A stretch of DNA of 37,265 bases from an uncultured Treponema sp. (GCA_947167345.1 CAMVHR010000030.1:1-37265), one strand, 5' to 3'; positions 17,077-26,371 are shown, numbered from the stretch's first letter. Notes: generated from the letters alone by a model not told the origin. Made by a program: numbers and translations.

Positions 17077-18576
17077 ATGGCAAAGTACACATACAATCTT
17101 GAAAAACAACATGCAAAGGGCAAACTTCACGCCATTGAGCGCATAAACGCCCTCTGCGATAAAGAGAGTTTTTACGAAATATACTCTGCAGCACACCATC
17201 AGTGCACAAGTTTTGGAATGGACGCAAAGGAAATTCCTTATGACGGAGTTATTACCGGATTTGGCAAAATAAACGGCAAGAAAGTTGCTGTCTATGCACA
17301 AGATTTTACAGTTCAGGGTGGAAGCCTTGGAAAAGTACATGGTCAGAAGATTGCCGAATTGATGGAAAAAGCCATAGAATCACGCTGTCCTATCATTGGA
17401 ATAAACGATTCAGGCGGAGCACGCATTCAAGAAGGTGTTGACGCCCTGTGCGGTTACGGAGAGCTCTTTTATCAGAATGTCCGTGCCAGCGGAACTGTAC
17501 CACAAATCAGTATTATTGCAGGTCCTTGTGCCGGAGGTGCCGTATATTCCCCAGGAATTACAGATTTCATCTTTGCTGTAGACAAAATAAGCCAGCTGTT
17601 CATTACAGGTCCTAAAGTCGTAAAGAGCGTACTTTCCCTTGACATTACAGCAGAAGATTTAGGCGGAGCTTCAATTCATTCACAAAAAAGCGGAGTCGCC
17701 CATTTCAGAAGCGAGACTGAAAAAGAGTGTTACGAAAATGTACGCAAGCTGCTCGATTACATTCCGCATTATTACGGAGAAGAAATTGTTGCAGCTGCAA
17801 AATATAAGTTCGATGCACATAAAAAGGCAAAGAAGATTGCTTCCGTTTTGCCAGAAGAAAGCAAAAAGGGCTATGATATAAGGGAAGTAATAGACTGTGT
17901 TGCAGATGATAATTCTTTCTTTGAAGTAATGAAGGAATTTGCAGAAATGGCAGTCGTAGGATTTGCTAAAATAGAAGGAAAGTCTGTTGGTATAGTAGCA
18001 AACAATCCTGCCGTATGGGGAGGGTTGCTCAACTGCGACTCATCAGATAAAATTGCACGCTTTGTCCGCTATTGCGACAGCTACAACATTCCTCTAGTTA
18101 CATTTGTAGATGTTCCAGGCTTTCTTCCAGGTCCAGATGAAGAGCAGAAGGGCATTATCCGACACGGTGCAAAAGTTATCTATGCATACAGTGAGGCAAC
18201 TGTACCAAAAGTAACAGTCATTACACGAAAAGCTTATGGTGGAGCCTATATTGCAATGTGTTCAAAGCATCTTGGAGCAGACTTTGTATACGCATGGCCA
18301 AAGGCTGAAATTGCAGTTATGGGTGCAGAAGGTGCGCTTGAAATTCTTTACGCAAAGGAAATGAAAGATCCTGCACAGGCAGCATTCGTTGCAATGAAGT
18401 CAAAGGAATATCATGAAACAATCATGACTCCTGAAATTGCCGCAAAGCGCGATTACATAAGCGAAATCATTAATCCGGAAGAAACTCGCGAAAGAGTTGC
18501 AAGAAGCCTTGAATTCCTTGAAAACAAGGTACAGAATGCAGCTCCTGCAAAAAAACACGGAAACATTCCTCTGTAA
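17077..18576 (+). CDS. Biotin-dependent acyl-CoA carboxyltransferase subunit (PccB/MmdA-like)
   Basis: A 499-residue carboxyltransferase with two crotonase-like halves. Oxyanion-hole and CoA-binding glycine motifs are intact: NDSGGARIQEG and GPCAGGAVYSPG in the N-half, KAYGGAYIAM and WPKAEIAVMGAEGA in the C-half. It moves CO2 between carboxybiotin and an acyl-CoA. That could be propionyl-CoA carboxylase, or the alpha subunit of a Na+-pumping methylmalonyl-CoA decarboxylase; sequence by eye cannot separate these. The usual partners (biotin carrier, biotin carboxylase or membrane decarboxylase) are not adjacent. The gene has its own promoter and terminator, so it is expressed alone. Confidence 0.9.
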   Translation: MAKYTYNLEKQHAKGKLHAIERINALCDKESFYEIYSAAHHQCTSFGMDAKEIPYDGVITGFGKINGKKVAVYAQDFTVQGGSLGKVHGQKIAELMEKAIESRCPIIGINDSGGARIQEGVDALCGYGELFYQNVRASGTVPQISIIAGPCAGGAVYSPGITDFIFAVDKISQLFITGPKVVKSVLSLDITAEDLGGASIHSQKSGVAHFRSETEKECYENVRKLLDYIPHYYGEEIVAAAKYKFDAHKKAKKIASVLPEESKKGYDIREVIDCVADDNSFFEVMKEFAEMAVVGFAKIEGKSVGIVANNPAVWGGLLNCDSSDKIARFVRYCDSYNIPLVTFVDVPGFLPGPDEEQKGIIRHGAKVIYAYSEATVPKVTVITRKAYGGAYIAMCSKHLGADFVYAWPKAEIAVMGAEGALEILYAKEMKDPAQAAFVAMKSKEYHETIMTPEIAAKRDYISEIINPEETRERVARSLEFLENKVQNAAPAKKHGNIPL

Positions 18577-18590
18577 TATAAATACAGATA

Positions 18591-18642
18591 AAAAAGGGCT
18601 GTCCTAGAAGTATGCAAACTTCGGCAAAGGGCAGCCCTTTTT
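18591..18642 (+). terminator. Rho-independent terminator of the carboxyltransferase gene
   Basis: AAAAAGGGCTG (18591-18601) pairs with CAGCCCTTTTT (18632-18642). Inside, GAAGT and ACTTC form a second short stem. The T-run follows the right arm; the mirrored A-run would let it act on the other strand too. Confidence 0.88.
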
Positions 18643-18723
18643 ATTTGCCACTTGCAGTTATAGGGCATTTACAATAAAATATTTCTATCTAAAACAGCTC
18701 AAAAAGAATGCAGGAGGCTATTA

Positions 18724-19872
18724 ATGCTTGCACAAAGATTAAATAATCTACATCCGTATGTTCCTGGCGAACAACCTACCGACAGGGAATACATAAAATT
18801 GAATGCAAATGAAAATCCATATCCACCACACATAAGCGTTGCAGAAGCTGTAAAAACAGCAGCAGAAAATCATATTGAAAAACTTGGATTGTATCCAGAT
18901 CCAGATGTAACAGATTTAAGACAGGCTATTGCAGACATGTTGAATTCTACCGGCGGTGTTTTTGCAAACGCAAATATAAACGGAAACTCCTGTACTCCAT
19001 CAGAAAAAAACAAAATACCATTCGAAATTACAAAGGATATGATTTTCTGTGGAAACGGTAGCGATGAAGTTTTAAGCTTTGTATTCTACACCTTCTTTGA
19101 CAGCGACCGTCCTCTTGTACTGCCAGAGTTTACTTACAGCTTTTATCCTGTATACTGCGAATACTACAACATTCCAATGAATCCTATTCCTTTAAAACAG
19201 GACTGGACTTTTAATGTGCAGAAAATGCTTGAAGAAGCAAATAAAACAAACAGTAGCCTGATATTTGCAAATCCGAATGCCCCTACGGGTATCGCATTAA
19301 CCAGAGCACAGATTGCAGATATTCTAAGACAGGCTCCAAAAGACAGAATTGTTGTTGTTGATGAAGCTTATGCAGATTTCGGAACAGAAAGCTGCATTCC
19401 ACTCTTGTCAGAATTCAATAATCTTGTAATTGTACGTACATTCAGTAAGAGTCTGTCATTAGCAGGAATGAGACTTGGTTTTATAATTTCTTCGCCAGAA
19501 CTTATAAAGGCAGTATTCACTGTAAAGGATTCTTTTAACCACTTCCCTGTTGATTTTCTTGCAAAGACTGCAGCCATCGCATCTTGCAAATCTGCCTGGT
19601 ATAATGTGGAAAACGCAAAGAAAATAGTTGAAGAGCGTGACAGCTTTACTAAATTCCTGAAAGAAAAGGGATGGTTTGTAATTGACAGCTCTACTAATTT
19701 CGTCTTTACAAAAAAGGATGGAGTAAGTGGAACTGATATATACAAAGCTGTAAAAAAAGCAGGCATCCTTATCCGCCATTTTAATACACCTGGCATAGAA
19801 GATTTTGTACGCATTACAATTGGTACTCACGAGCAGATGAATGCTCTTAAAAATATTCTGGAGGCAATATAA
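18724..19872 (+). CDS. hisC: Histidinol-phosphate aminotransferase
   Basis: A 382-residue fold-type I PLP enzyme that converts imidazole-acetol phosphate to histidinol phosphate using glutamate. LNANENPYPPH near the N-terminus is the family's substrate-binding start. GNGSDEVL (110-117), NPNAPTG (183-189) and DEAYADF (213-219) are conserved cofactor-site motifs. The PLP lysine is K242 in TFSKSLSLAGMRLGF. An unusual insert of about 25 residues (roughly 75-100, Asn-rich) interrupts the segment before GNGSDE. GGAGG lies just upstream of the ATG. Other his genes are absent, so it may also serve aromatic amino acids. Its TAA overlaps the next ATG by one base. Confidence 0.92.
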   Translation: MLAQRLNNLHPYVPGEQPTDREYIKLNANENPYPPHISVAEAVKTAAENHIEKLGLYPDPDVTDLRQAIADMLNSTGGVFANANINGNSCTPSEKNKIPFEITKDMIFCGNGSDEVLSFVFYTFFDSDRPLVLPEFTYSFYPVYCEYYNIPMNPIPLKQDWTFNVQKMLEEANKTNSSLIFANPNAPTGIALTRAQIADILRQAPKDRIVVVDEAYADFGTESCIPLLSEFNNLVIVRTFSKSLSLAGMRLGFIISSPELIKAVFTVKDSFNHFPVDFLAKTAAIASCKSAWYNVENAKKIVEERDSFTKFLKEKGWFVIDSSTNFVFTKKDGVSGTDIYKAVKKAGILIRHFNTPGIEDFVRITIGTHEQMNALKNILEAI

Positions 19873-20549
19873 TGCACTTTTTAGTACTAAGCGACATACA
19901 CGGAAATCTTGAAGGACTTGACAAACTTGACGACTGCTTTAAGCAGGCAGATGCGGTTTTATTTGCAGGAGACTTTGCACGCTTTGAGCATGAAGAGACA
20001 GGACTTCCTGTACTCGAAAAGTTATGTTCAAAACACGATACAATTTTTTCTGTCCTTGGCAACTGTGACAATCCAGAGTTTATTACAGAAATTGAAAAAA
20101 AAGACATTTCGGTACAGAAAAGCCTTGCAAACTACGAAGGCCTTTCATTCATAGGAAGTGGTGGCGGAAGCAAGTTTACAGGAACAACACCATTTGAACG
20201 AACAGACGAAGAACTTGACTCTGACCTTGAACTCATAAAGGAACAGGGCGATCAGGAATGGAACAACTTGATTGTACTCATGCACAATCCGCCTAAAGAT
20301 ACAAAATGTGATGCTATCGCAAACGGAATGCATGTAGGAAGTCCTCTTTTGAGGGAATTCATTGAAAAATACAAGCCTCTTGCAGTCATTACAGGTCATA
20401 TTCACGAAAGCGCAGGAATAGACACGATTGGAAATACAACAGTCATAAATCCTGGTGCACTTCTTGAAAACAATTATGCATGGCTCGATGTAGAAAAACA
20501 GGAAGATTCATTTAAGGTAACAAAGGCAACTTTGGAGCATTTAAACTAA
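19872..20549 (+). CDS. Calcineurin-like metallophosphoesterase
   Basis: A 225-residue cytosolic metallophosphatase of the YfcE/MJ0936-like type. The metal-binding motifs appear in order: LSDIHGN (DxH), FAGDFA (GD), LGNCDNP (GNxD), LMHNPP and TGHIHESAG (GHxH), ending with NPGAL. The expected substrate is a phosphodiester or phosphomonoester. GGAGG 8 nt upstream lies within the end of hisC, and the start and stop codons overlap, so translation is coupled to hisC. Its stop codon directly abuts the convergent corA stop codon with no bases between. Substrate unknown. Confidence 0.9.
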   Translation: MHFLVLSDIHGNLEGLDKLDDCFKQADAVLFAGDFARFEHEETGLPVLEKLCSKHDTIFSVLGNCDNPEFITEIEKKDISVQKSLANYEGLSFIGSGGGSKFTGTTPFERTDEELDSDLELIKEQGDQEWNNLIVLMHNPPKDTKCDAIANGMHVGSPLLREFIEKYKPLAVITGHIHESAGIDTIGNTTVINPGALLENNYAWLDVEKQEDSFKVTKATLEHLN

Positions 20550-21581
20550 TTATTTTCTACGCTTTCTTCTAGCCTGCTTCTTATTGGGGCGGGCTTTTCT
20601 TTTTCTCAACGTCACAATAGGATCTGCATACTTTGACGTCTTCATAATGACAAACCAACCAAGAAGGGCAAGGATAACACACATTACGGAAATAGCACTC
20701 ATTCCTACCCATCCAGAATTCATCCATGGCAAAGGAATATTCATGCCAAAAAAACTGGTTATGAACGTCGGAATGGTTATTACAATGGAAATGATTGTCA
20801 TGCGCTTCATGACTATGCTCAAATTATTAGATATAAGGGAGGCGCATGCATCGTTCATCTGCGCCATAATATTTGTATACGTATCCGCCATTTCCATAGC
20901 CTGACGGTTATCAATGTCAACGTCATCAAGCCAATCCTGATCTTCCTCATCAAGTTTCAAGATTCTTGTCTTGCGAAGCTTTTCCAAAAGAAGCTGATTG
21001 CTCTTGAGAGAGGTTTCAAAGTATACAAGAGACTTCTGTATATTCAGAAGCTGCAAAAATTCCTGATTTTCAACAGAACGGAACATTTCATTCTGTATCG
21101 TAACAGCACGACGATTAAGCTCCTTAAGATACCGCAAAAAAGTTATGTCTGCACGAGAAAAAAATCGAATGGTAAATGCCGTAAAATCATTAAGCGACAG
21201 CTCTTTTATTCTGTTCGCCGCAAAGTCTTTTAAAACTTCACAGTCAGTCCAACATATTGTAATAAAGAATTTTCCTGTCGTTATAATACCTAAAGGAGTA
21301 CAAAAATAACTTATATCATCACTTGGAGAAAATACAGGAAGCCTCAGAATTGTAAGAATGTAGCTGAAATCATCCCCTTCATTCTTTTCAATACGCGAAA
21401 GTTCATCAGGGTCAAGAATATCAAGAATATTCTCCGGATCAATATGATACTTGGTCTGCAACTCGTCAACATCATCACTTGTTACACAGCGTGCATCAAC
21501 CCAAGTATTAAGATCAGGATTCAGCTCATCCTCATATTTCTCTACTAATCTGCCGCGTTCCTGCTGCCAGAATGTTATCAT
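20550..21581 (-). CDS. corA: CorA family Mg2+/divalent cation transporter
   Basis: A 343-residue protein with a large N-terminal cytoplasmic domain (about 1-275) and two C-terminal membrane helices. The GMN signature that lines the pore entrance is present (FFGMNIPLPWMNSGW), followed by the second helix and a basic tail (RKRKARPNKKQARRKRRK). It forms a pentameric channel for Mg2+ and related cations. The start is 2 nt after the stop of the upstream 644-residue gene and has no clear ribosome site, so it probably depends on translational coupling to that gene. Confidence 0.93.
   Translation of the reverse strand: MITFWQQERGRLVEKYEDELNPDLNTWVDARCVTSDDVDELQTKYHIDPENILDILDPDELSRIEKNEGDDFSYILTILRLPVFSPSDDISYFCTPLGIITTGKFFITICWTDCEVLKDFAANRIKELSLNDFTAFTIRFFSRADITFLRYLKELNRRAVTIQNEMFRSVENQEFLQLLNIQKSLVYFETSLKSNQLLLEKLRKTRILKLDEEDQDWLDDVDIDNRQAMEMADTYTNIMAQMNDACASLISNNLSIVMKRMTIISIVITIPTFITSFFGMNIPLPWMNSGWVGMSAISVMCVILALLGWFVIMKTSKYADPIVTLRKRKARPNKKQARRKRRK
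20571..20605 (+). terminator. Probable terminator of hisC-phosphoesterase, inside the corA 3' end
   Basis: AGCCTGC (20571-20577) pairs with GCGGGCT (20589-20595), including one G-U pair, followed by TTTTCTTTTTC. It lies within the coding sequence for the basic tail of CorA on the other strand, so one stretch may serve both. Confidence 0.55.
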
Positions 21582-21583
21582 AA

Positions 21584-23518
21584 TCAGGAAGGTGGAAGGT
21601 TTTTCAAAAGCTTAATCATGTACAACTGGATGTAACGCCTTAATGCAGGATGGTTCTTTATCTTCATCAGGCTAGGACTTTCTTCCAGTGACTGGGCAAG
21701 ACTTTCAATTCTGTCTTCTGACATGTTTTCTGTCTTCAAAGACTTCAAGACCTTCCTCAAATAATCCCTAATAAGGTTATTAACATCCATTGTCAAGTTA
21801 TCATACGAAGAACTATCAAGGCGGTCATTCCACTCGGTCAGATAAGCCTTTAGCTCACGATCCAAAGTACTATTTTCAGGAACAAGTTTCTGTTCTGCGG
21901 CAGCAGCTATATTGCGGAAGGCCTTTGAACGGGAACGAGGTCCCTTATCCTTTGCTTCAAGCTTTTTAACGCGATCTTCAGCCTCAGCCTTTTCCAAATT
22001 GATTGTTGCCTCTGTCGCAGTCTGATAAGTCTTTTTAGCCCTCTTTTTCTTAGGCTTTTTAATAAAGAGAGAAACAAGCCAAGAAACCACCGGAATTGAA
22101 TACCAGACAGGGAGTTTCATTTTTGCATTCAAGTAAATTTCTTGACGGCTTACAAGAAGCAGTTCGCTGTAAGGCACAAGAAGTCCGTTACGATACAAAG
22201 TCATGCGTCCAGGTGTATTATCTTCAAAAGCAACAACAGGCAGGAATGAAGCATGCAATAAAGAATACAGAATAGGTTGTGCGGCATGAAGCTCTCGTTC
22301 AAGACACTTTTCAAAAGGAACAGATTCCTTCATTTCCGGCAATGTCTCAAATTCAAGCAGGGACTTAAACCATGCACGACTCAAGCTGTCACGAATAACA
22401 GATGAAGCTTCATTACAAAGACGTATAATAAGAGGCATGATTTTATCTTTCATAATAAAATACCCCTCTTTTTCATCAACCCTAAAAATAAGGAGTTGAG
22501 GCAGGCTGTTGCCAATCGTTTCTGAATGCATTGCATTCAGACGGTCATTCAAAGCTTCCTTTGAATACTGCCCAAGCAGCGACTTTCCGTGGGAATCCTT
22601 AAATTTCTCAATATCAGTTTTTGTAAAATAATAAGGAGGAGAAGCAATAAGACGGTCAAATTCCTTAAAGGCATTTTCGGTCTGACTGCGCTCTGCGGCA
22701 CGTGACTTATAAAATGCTGTTGCAATTTCAAGGATAGAAATGCACTGAAGGGTATTTATTTCATCAAGAGTATAATCTTTGCGCTTGTTATAATCCTGAC
22801 GGACAAAATAACACAACTGTGACCAGTAATAAAAGTTGTCACCGTTAGTCCTTACAGCATCAAAAGCTTCTTCAGGACGGGCAACCAGCAGAGTAAAGAA
22901 ATTCTTCATTGAAAGCTCTTTACCAGGGTTTGAAATTGTAAGCTTTTTAAGGAAGTAATCATGATATTCTTCCTTTCTGAGCATATCCTGAACTTTTTTC
23001 AGAGTAAGTTTTATAAGAAGTGATACAGGAAGTGATGACGGAAACAGTAATCCAGGAAAAGTCTTGTCAAATTCAAGGCAATACAGCACATGAGTATCAA
23101 CAGGCTCTTTATCAAGGCGTTCATAAAGAAAATCTGTAGCCTGAACCTTTGTAACAATATCAGTAGGAACATTCTTTGGCAAATCATTGATATTAGGGAA
23201 AGGAACACCAATATTCAGCTCTATTTCCTTATATTTTTCAGAATAAGCCTCTATAAAAGACGGAACTACAAATATAAGCTGCTTCCCCTGAGAAACATTC
23301 GTAATAACAATCTGTCTGGCAGAAGCAAGCTTCCTGAGTTCATCCTGCAAAGTATCATCGGTAGTACCAAGGAATGCGCCAAGCCAGCCTTTTTCATTTA
23401 CATGATGCTGTGCATAATGACGGATATAATCAGCAAATTCTCCAAATTCAATGCTGACAATCCTTTGCTTCAAAGAATAACTCTTTAATAGTTCAAGAAC
23501 ATTTGATGTCACTTCCAT
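21584..23518 (-). CDS. Conserved-looking hypothetical protein of 644 residues
   Basis: No family recognised. The start is set at the ATG at 23518 (MEVTSNVLELLKSYSLKQRIV); the frame extends slightly upstream only with a TTG. The protein is mostly predicted helical and has no signal peptide or clear membrane helix, although LPVWYSIPVVSWLVSLFI (about 475-493) is hydrophobic. That stretch is followed by a highly basic then charged low-complexity linker (KKPKKKRAKKTYQTATE to KDKGPRSRSK) and a compact C-terminal helical segment. A TATAAT box ends 8 nt before the ATG, with no ribosome site, so this is another likely leaderless gene. It is co-transcribed with corA. Confidence 0.75.
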   Translation of the reverse strand: MEVTSNVLELLKSYSLKQRIVSIEFGEFADYIRHYAQHHVNEKGWLGAFLGTTDDTLQDELRKLASARQIVITNVSQGKQLIFVVPSFIEAYSEKYKEIELNIGVPFPNINDLPKNVPTDIVTKVQATDFLYERLDKEPVDTHVLYCLEFDKTFPGLLFPSSLPVSLLIKLTLKKVQDMLRKEEYHDYFLKKLTISNPGKELSMKNFFTLLVARPEEAFDAVRTNGDNFYYWSQLCYFVRQDYNKRKDYTLDEINTLQCISILEIATAFYKSRAAERSQTENAFKEFDRLIASPPYYFTKTDIEKFKDSHGKSLLGQYSKEALNDRLNAMHSETIGNSLPQLLIFRVDEKEGYFIMKDKIMPLIIRLCNEASSVIRDSLSRAWFKSLLEFETLPEMKESVPFEKCLERELHAAQPILYSLLHASFLPVVAFEDNTPGRMTLYRNGLLVPYSELLLVSRQEIYLNAKMKLPVWYSIPVVSWLVSLFIKKPKKKRAKKTYQTATEATINLEKAEAEDRVKKLEAKDKGPRSRSKAFRNIAAAAEQKLVPENSTLDRELKAYLTEWNDRLDSSSYDNLTMDVNNLIRDYLRKVLKSLKTENMSEDRIESLAQSLEESPSLMKIKNHPALRRYIQLYMIKLLKNLPPS

Positions 23519-23526
23519 AAGAAACA

Positions 23527-23555
23527 ATTATATACAAACTGTTACATGAAAACAA
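23527..23555 (-). promoter_or_regulatory. Promoter abutting the 644-residue gene start
   Basis: TTGTTT (23555 to 23550), a 17-nt spacer and TATAAT (23532 to 23527) on the minus strand. The predicted +1 is about two bases before the ATG at 23518. Confidence 0.5.
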
Positions 23556-23659
23556 GTGCAAAATAAAATATAAGTAAAATATTAATTTTTTTATTTTTTT
23601 TTCAAAAATACGTACAAAAAATGCATATCAGGGAAACTATATATATAGAAGGATTTTTT

Positions 23660-23681
23660 TTAGAAATTTTCTTCTAAGGAG
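23660..23681 (+). promoter_or_regulatory. Small inverted repeat against the ssb ribosome-binding site
   Basis: TTAGAA (23660-23665) and TTCTAA (23672-23677) form a weak 6-bp hairpin with a 6-nt loop, directly abutting GGAG (23678-23681), 6 nt before the ssb ATG. It could modulate initiation. The stem is AT-rich and its stability is doubtful. The rest of 23556-23659 is AT-rich without a clear promoter. Confidence 0.3.
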
Positions 23682-23687
23682 ATTATT

Positions 23688-24110
23688 ATGAATGCATTAA
23701 ATCAAATTATTCTTGAAGGGAATGTCGTAAGGACACCCGTACAAAAAGTCACCCCAAACGGAAAAACAGTCTGCACAGTGCCTATTGCCGTCAATTCCAA
23801 ATACAAGAATTCTGAAGGCTCAACAATAGAAGAAGTATCATACTTTGATGTAGACACATTCGGAAAACTGGCAGAACGATGCTGCGAATGGTGTCCGACA
23901 GGAAGAGAAATCAGAGTTGTCGGAAGGATAAAGCAGAACAGATGGAAAGATGAAGAAGGAAAATCTCACAGCAAAGTACTTATCATTGCAGAACATGTAG
24001 AATTCTTAAAGTTACCGAAAAGACTTGCAGACAAAGCCATCAGCACTGCCATAAAAGCTGCCAATCAGGCAGCCTCAGGGCAGTATGAAGACCAAGATCC
24101 TGTATTCTAA
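23688..24110 (+). CDS. ssb: Single-stranded DNA-binding protein
   Basis: A 140-residue OB-fold protein. It begins MNALNQIILEGNVVRTP and includes the conserved VSYFDVDTFGKLAERC and VVGRIKQNRWKDEEGKSHSKV strands. The C-terminal tail is short and ends EDQDPVF, a variant of the acidic DDDIPF tip that recruits repair and replication proteins. It coats ssDNA in replication and repair. AAGGAG precedes the ATG by 7 nt. It stands alone without rpsF or rpsR neighbours. Its stop codon overlaps the stop codon of the convergent U32 gene. Confidence 0.93.
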   Translation: MNALNQIILEGNVVRTPVQKVTPNGKTVCTVPIAVNSKYKNSEGSTIEEVSYFDVDTFGKLAERCCEWCPTGREIRVVGRIKQNRWKDEEGKSHSKVLIIAEHVEFLKLPKRLADKAISTAIKAANQAASGQYEDQDPVF

Positions 24111-26371
24111 CGCTTAGCCTTTTTCTTTTTAGCGTTGCCGGCAGTGTCCCGTCGAGCTTGTGCCGCACGGGCATTGCTTGCTTGGTATGCTTGCATTTTT
24201 TCAGGATCATAAAATCCGTCTTTCCAGTTAAATTTTGACGAACCTTCAATATGCAGTCGTCTGTTCATAATGGAAAGCAGATCTTTTAAGTCTGCCTTGG
24301 AAGTTTTTGTCTTGGAAAAATCTATCAGTAAATGTTTCCACCCCTTAGACTTTAACGATTCCATCTTTTCAATAATACTGAACGGAGCTTCAGGCATTAC
24401 AAAAGAACCGTCTGCTGTAGAATTTACCTTAAAACTCATGCCTTCCTTGTCAGTAAAGAATGTAAAGTCATAATCTTTAGGCAGTTTAAAGCGCATTCTG
24501 AACAATGCAGGATATGCAAACACAGGAACAAGTACGCGGGAACGTTCTGTAGCATTCTCAAAAGTCTCAGACAGATTCTTTTCACTGTTCTCAAACGGCA
24601 TCTGAACAGCCATTATATTCTGGTTTTCAAGGAAACTTACAGCCCACCTGTTGAAAGTATACAGATAAGGACCTGCCACAAGATGAACATCTTTCTGATT
24701 TCGGAGCATCGTTATTTGGGCAAGATTATTTACCACGTAATTTTTATAACCGTGTTCAAGAAGAACATCGAGAGTCTTCTTAAATTCATCAGCAGTACCT
24801 TCTGCCAGGAACGGATCAAGGGCAATAAATATCATCTTTTTGCTGTATGGCAAAAGAGGCTTTTCTGGCATGTCCTTATGCATGAAATCGTAAACAGTCT
24901 CATTGTTCAACTCTATTATTACACGGACAGGATGCAGCATCTGCACGGTATGAGCATCTGCAATCGTTGAAACTTCAACATAGGTTCCTTCAGGGAACCA
25001 GTCAAGCTCTTTCTTTGCAAGGGGAGTAAGATCAAGAACCGGAAGTTTTTCAGGTCCCGGCTGCTTTCTGTATCGTGACAAATCAGGAGGAAGCACCCTC
25101 TTATATCTTTTTGACATTGCCTTAGTCTGCAAAAGATAAACTGAATCTTCCTGTTTAAAGGATTTAGGAATATCAATCCAGCGACGTTCTTTTTCATCGG
25201 GTTTTACAAGACGAACCTTGTGGCTTTCCCGTCCTGAATCATCTTTTCTATGAAGACGTATGCTGTCTCCTGGATCAGGGTCATAAGAACCGCCTTCCAG
25301 CAAAGCCATCTGAATGGCAACATCTTTTATGCCATCCGCATCTTCAGAAAGATTCTTTACTATGGAAGAATATTCTTTTTTTTCAGCAGAAGTTGCATCC
25401 CTGACAGACTTTATTTTACCAAGATAAATTCCTGTTCCACCAGCCTGATTCGGATTTAAAATCTTCTGTCCGGCACAATCTACACCTTCAGGAATTTCTT
25501 TAAAGCCGTACCAGTAATCAGTCTTTGTACGAGCAAAATCTGTACTAAGGATACGGTGCCCTTCAGCAAGAGACCCTTTTCGGTCAGTTTCCCAATGATC
25601 CATGACATAACGGTATGCTGCGGTAACCGCGCCAACATATTCCGCACTCTTCATGCGGCCTTCAATCTTAAAGCTATTAACGCCAAGCTTCATCAGTTCA
25701 GGCACATGATCAATAAGCTGCAAGTCACATGGAGAAAAATAATAGCCGTGTTTTTCAGCCCCGTACATGTCAGTATTGTAAATACGGCGGCAGGCCTGCG
25801 TGCACATGCCCCTGTTTGCAGATTTTCCACCCAAAAAACTGGAAAACTGACACAAACCGCTTTCACTTACACACAAGGCTCCATGCACAAACATTTCTAT
25901 TTCTGCATTTGTATTCTGCTTGATTTTTTCAATTTCCTGCAAGCCAAGCTCTCGTGCAACAACAACACGTTTTAGTCCCTGTGCAGAAAGAAGGTTTGCA
26001 GCATCAGCACTTTCGACATTCATCTGTGTAGAAGCATGAAGTTCAAGATTTGGAAAAAATTCCTGACACATGCGTACAACGCCAAAATCCTGTACAATAA
26101 GTCCATCAGGTCCGATTTTATTCAAATATCCAAGAAAGCGGTACAGGCGTTCTGTTTCGCATTCCTCTGTAACAGTATTTACAGTTACATATATCTTTCT
26201 TCCCATTTTATGAAGGCTTTCTACAGCAGCTTCAAATTCCCTCCATGCAAAATTCGAAGAGCGGAGGCGTGCATTAAAAGTTTTTAATCCAAGATATACG
26301 GCATCTGCCCCTTCACCAATGGCAGCATCCAGAGCCTCAACGTTACCAGCCGGTGCTAATAATTCTGTCAT
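24107..26371 (-). CDS. U32 family peptidase-like protein, RlhA-like RNA hydroxylation factor
   Basis: A 754-residue protein. The N-terminal barrel starts ELLAPAGNVEALDAAIGEGADAVYLG. The U32 signature is clear (EMFVHGALCVSESGLCQFSS), with further cysteines in NRGMCTQACR and SPCDL that complete an FeS-type cysteine set. FKIEGRMKSAEYV is also conserved. The long C-terminal region makes it resemble RlhA (23S rRNA C2501 hydroxylation) rather than the short TrhP/YegQ proteins, but that assignment is by length and layout. The C-terminus is basic (RRDTAGNAKKKKAKR). GGAGG lies upstream of the ATG. It starts 65 nt after the sugar-binding protein gene with no terminator evident, so some readthrough is likely. 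Confidence 0.88.
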   Translation of the reverse strand: MTELLAPAGNVEALDAAIGEGADAVYLGLKTFNARLRSSNFAWREFEAAVESLHKMGRKIYVTVNTVTEECETERLYRFLGYLNKIGPDGLIVQDFGVVRMCQEFFPNLELHASTQMNVESADAANLLSAQGLKRVVVARELGLQEIEKIKQNTNAEIEMFVHGALCVSESGLCQFSSFLGGKSANRGMCTQACRRIYNTDMYGAEKHGYYFSPCDLQLIDHVPELMKLGVNSFKIEGRMKSAEYVGAVTAAYRYVMDHWETDRKGSLAEGHRILSTDFARTKTDYWYGFKEIPEGVDCAGQKILNPNQAGGTGIYLGKIKSVRDATSAEKKEYSSIVKNLSEDADGIKDVAIQMALLEGGSYDPDPGDSIRLHRKDDSGRESHKVRLVKPDEKERRWIDIPKSFKQEDSVYLLQTKAMSKRYKRVLPPDLSRYRKQPGPEKLPVLDLTPLAKKELDWFPEGTYVEVSTIADAHTVQMLHPVRVIIELNNETVYDFMHKDMPEKPLLPYSKKMIFIALDPFLAEGTADEFKKTLDVLLEHGYKNYVVNNLAQITMLRNQKDVHLVAGPYLYTFNRWAVSFLENQNIMAVQMPFENSEKNLSETFENATERSRVLVPVFAYPALFRMRFKLPKDYDFTFFTDKEGMSFKVNSTADGSFVMPEAPFSIIEKMESLKSKGWKHLLIDFSKTKTSKADLKDLLSIMNRRLHIEGSSKFNWKDGFYDPEKMQAYQASNARAAQARRDTAGNAKKKKAKR

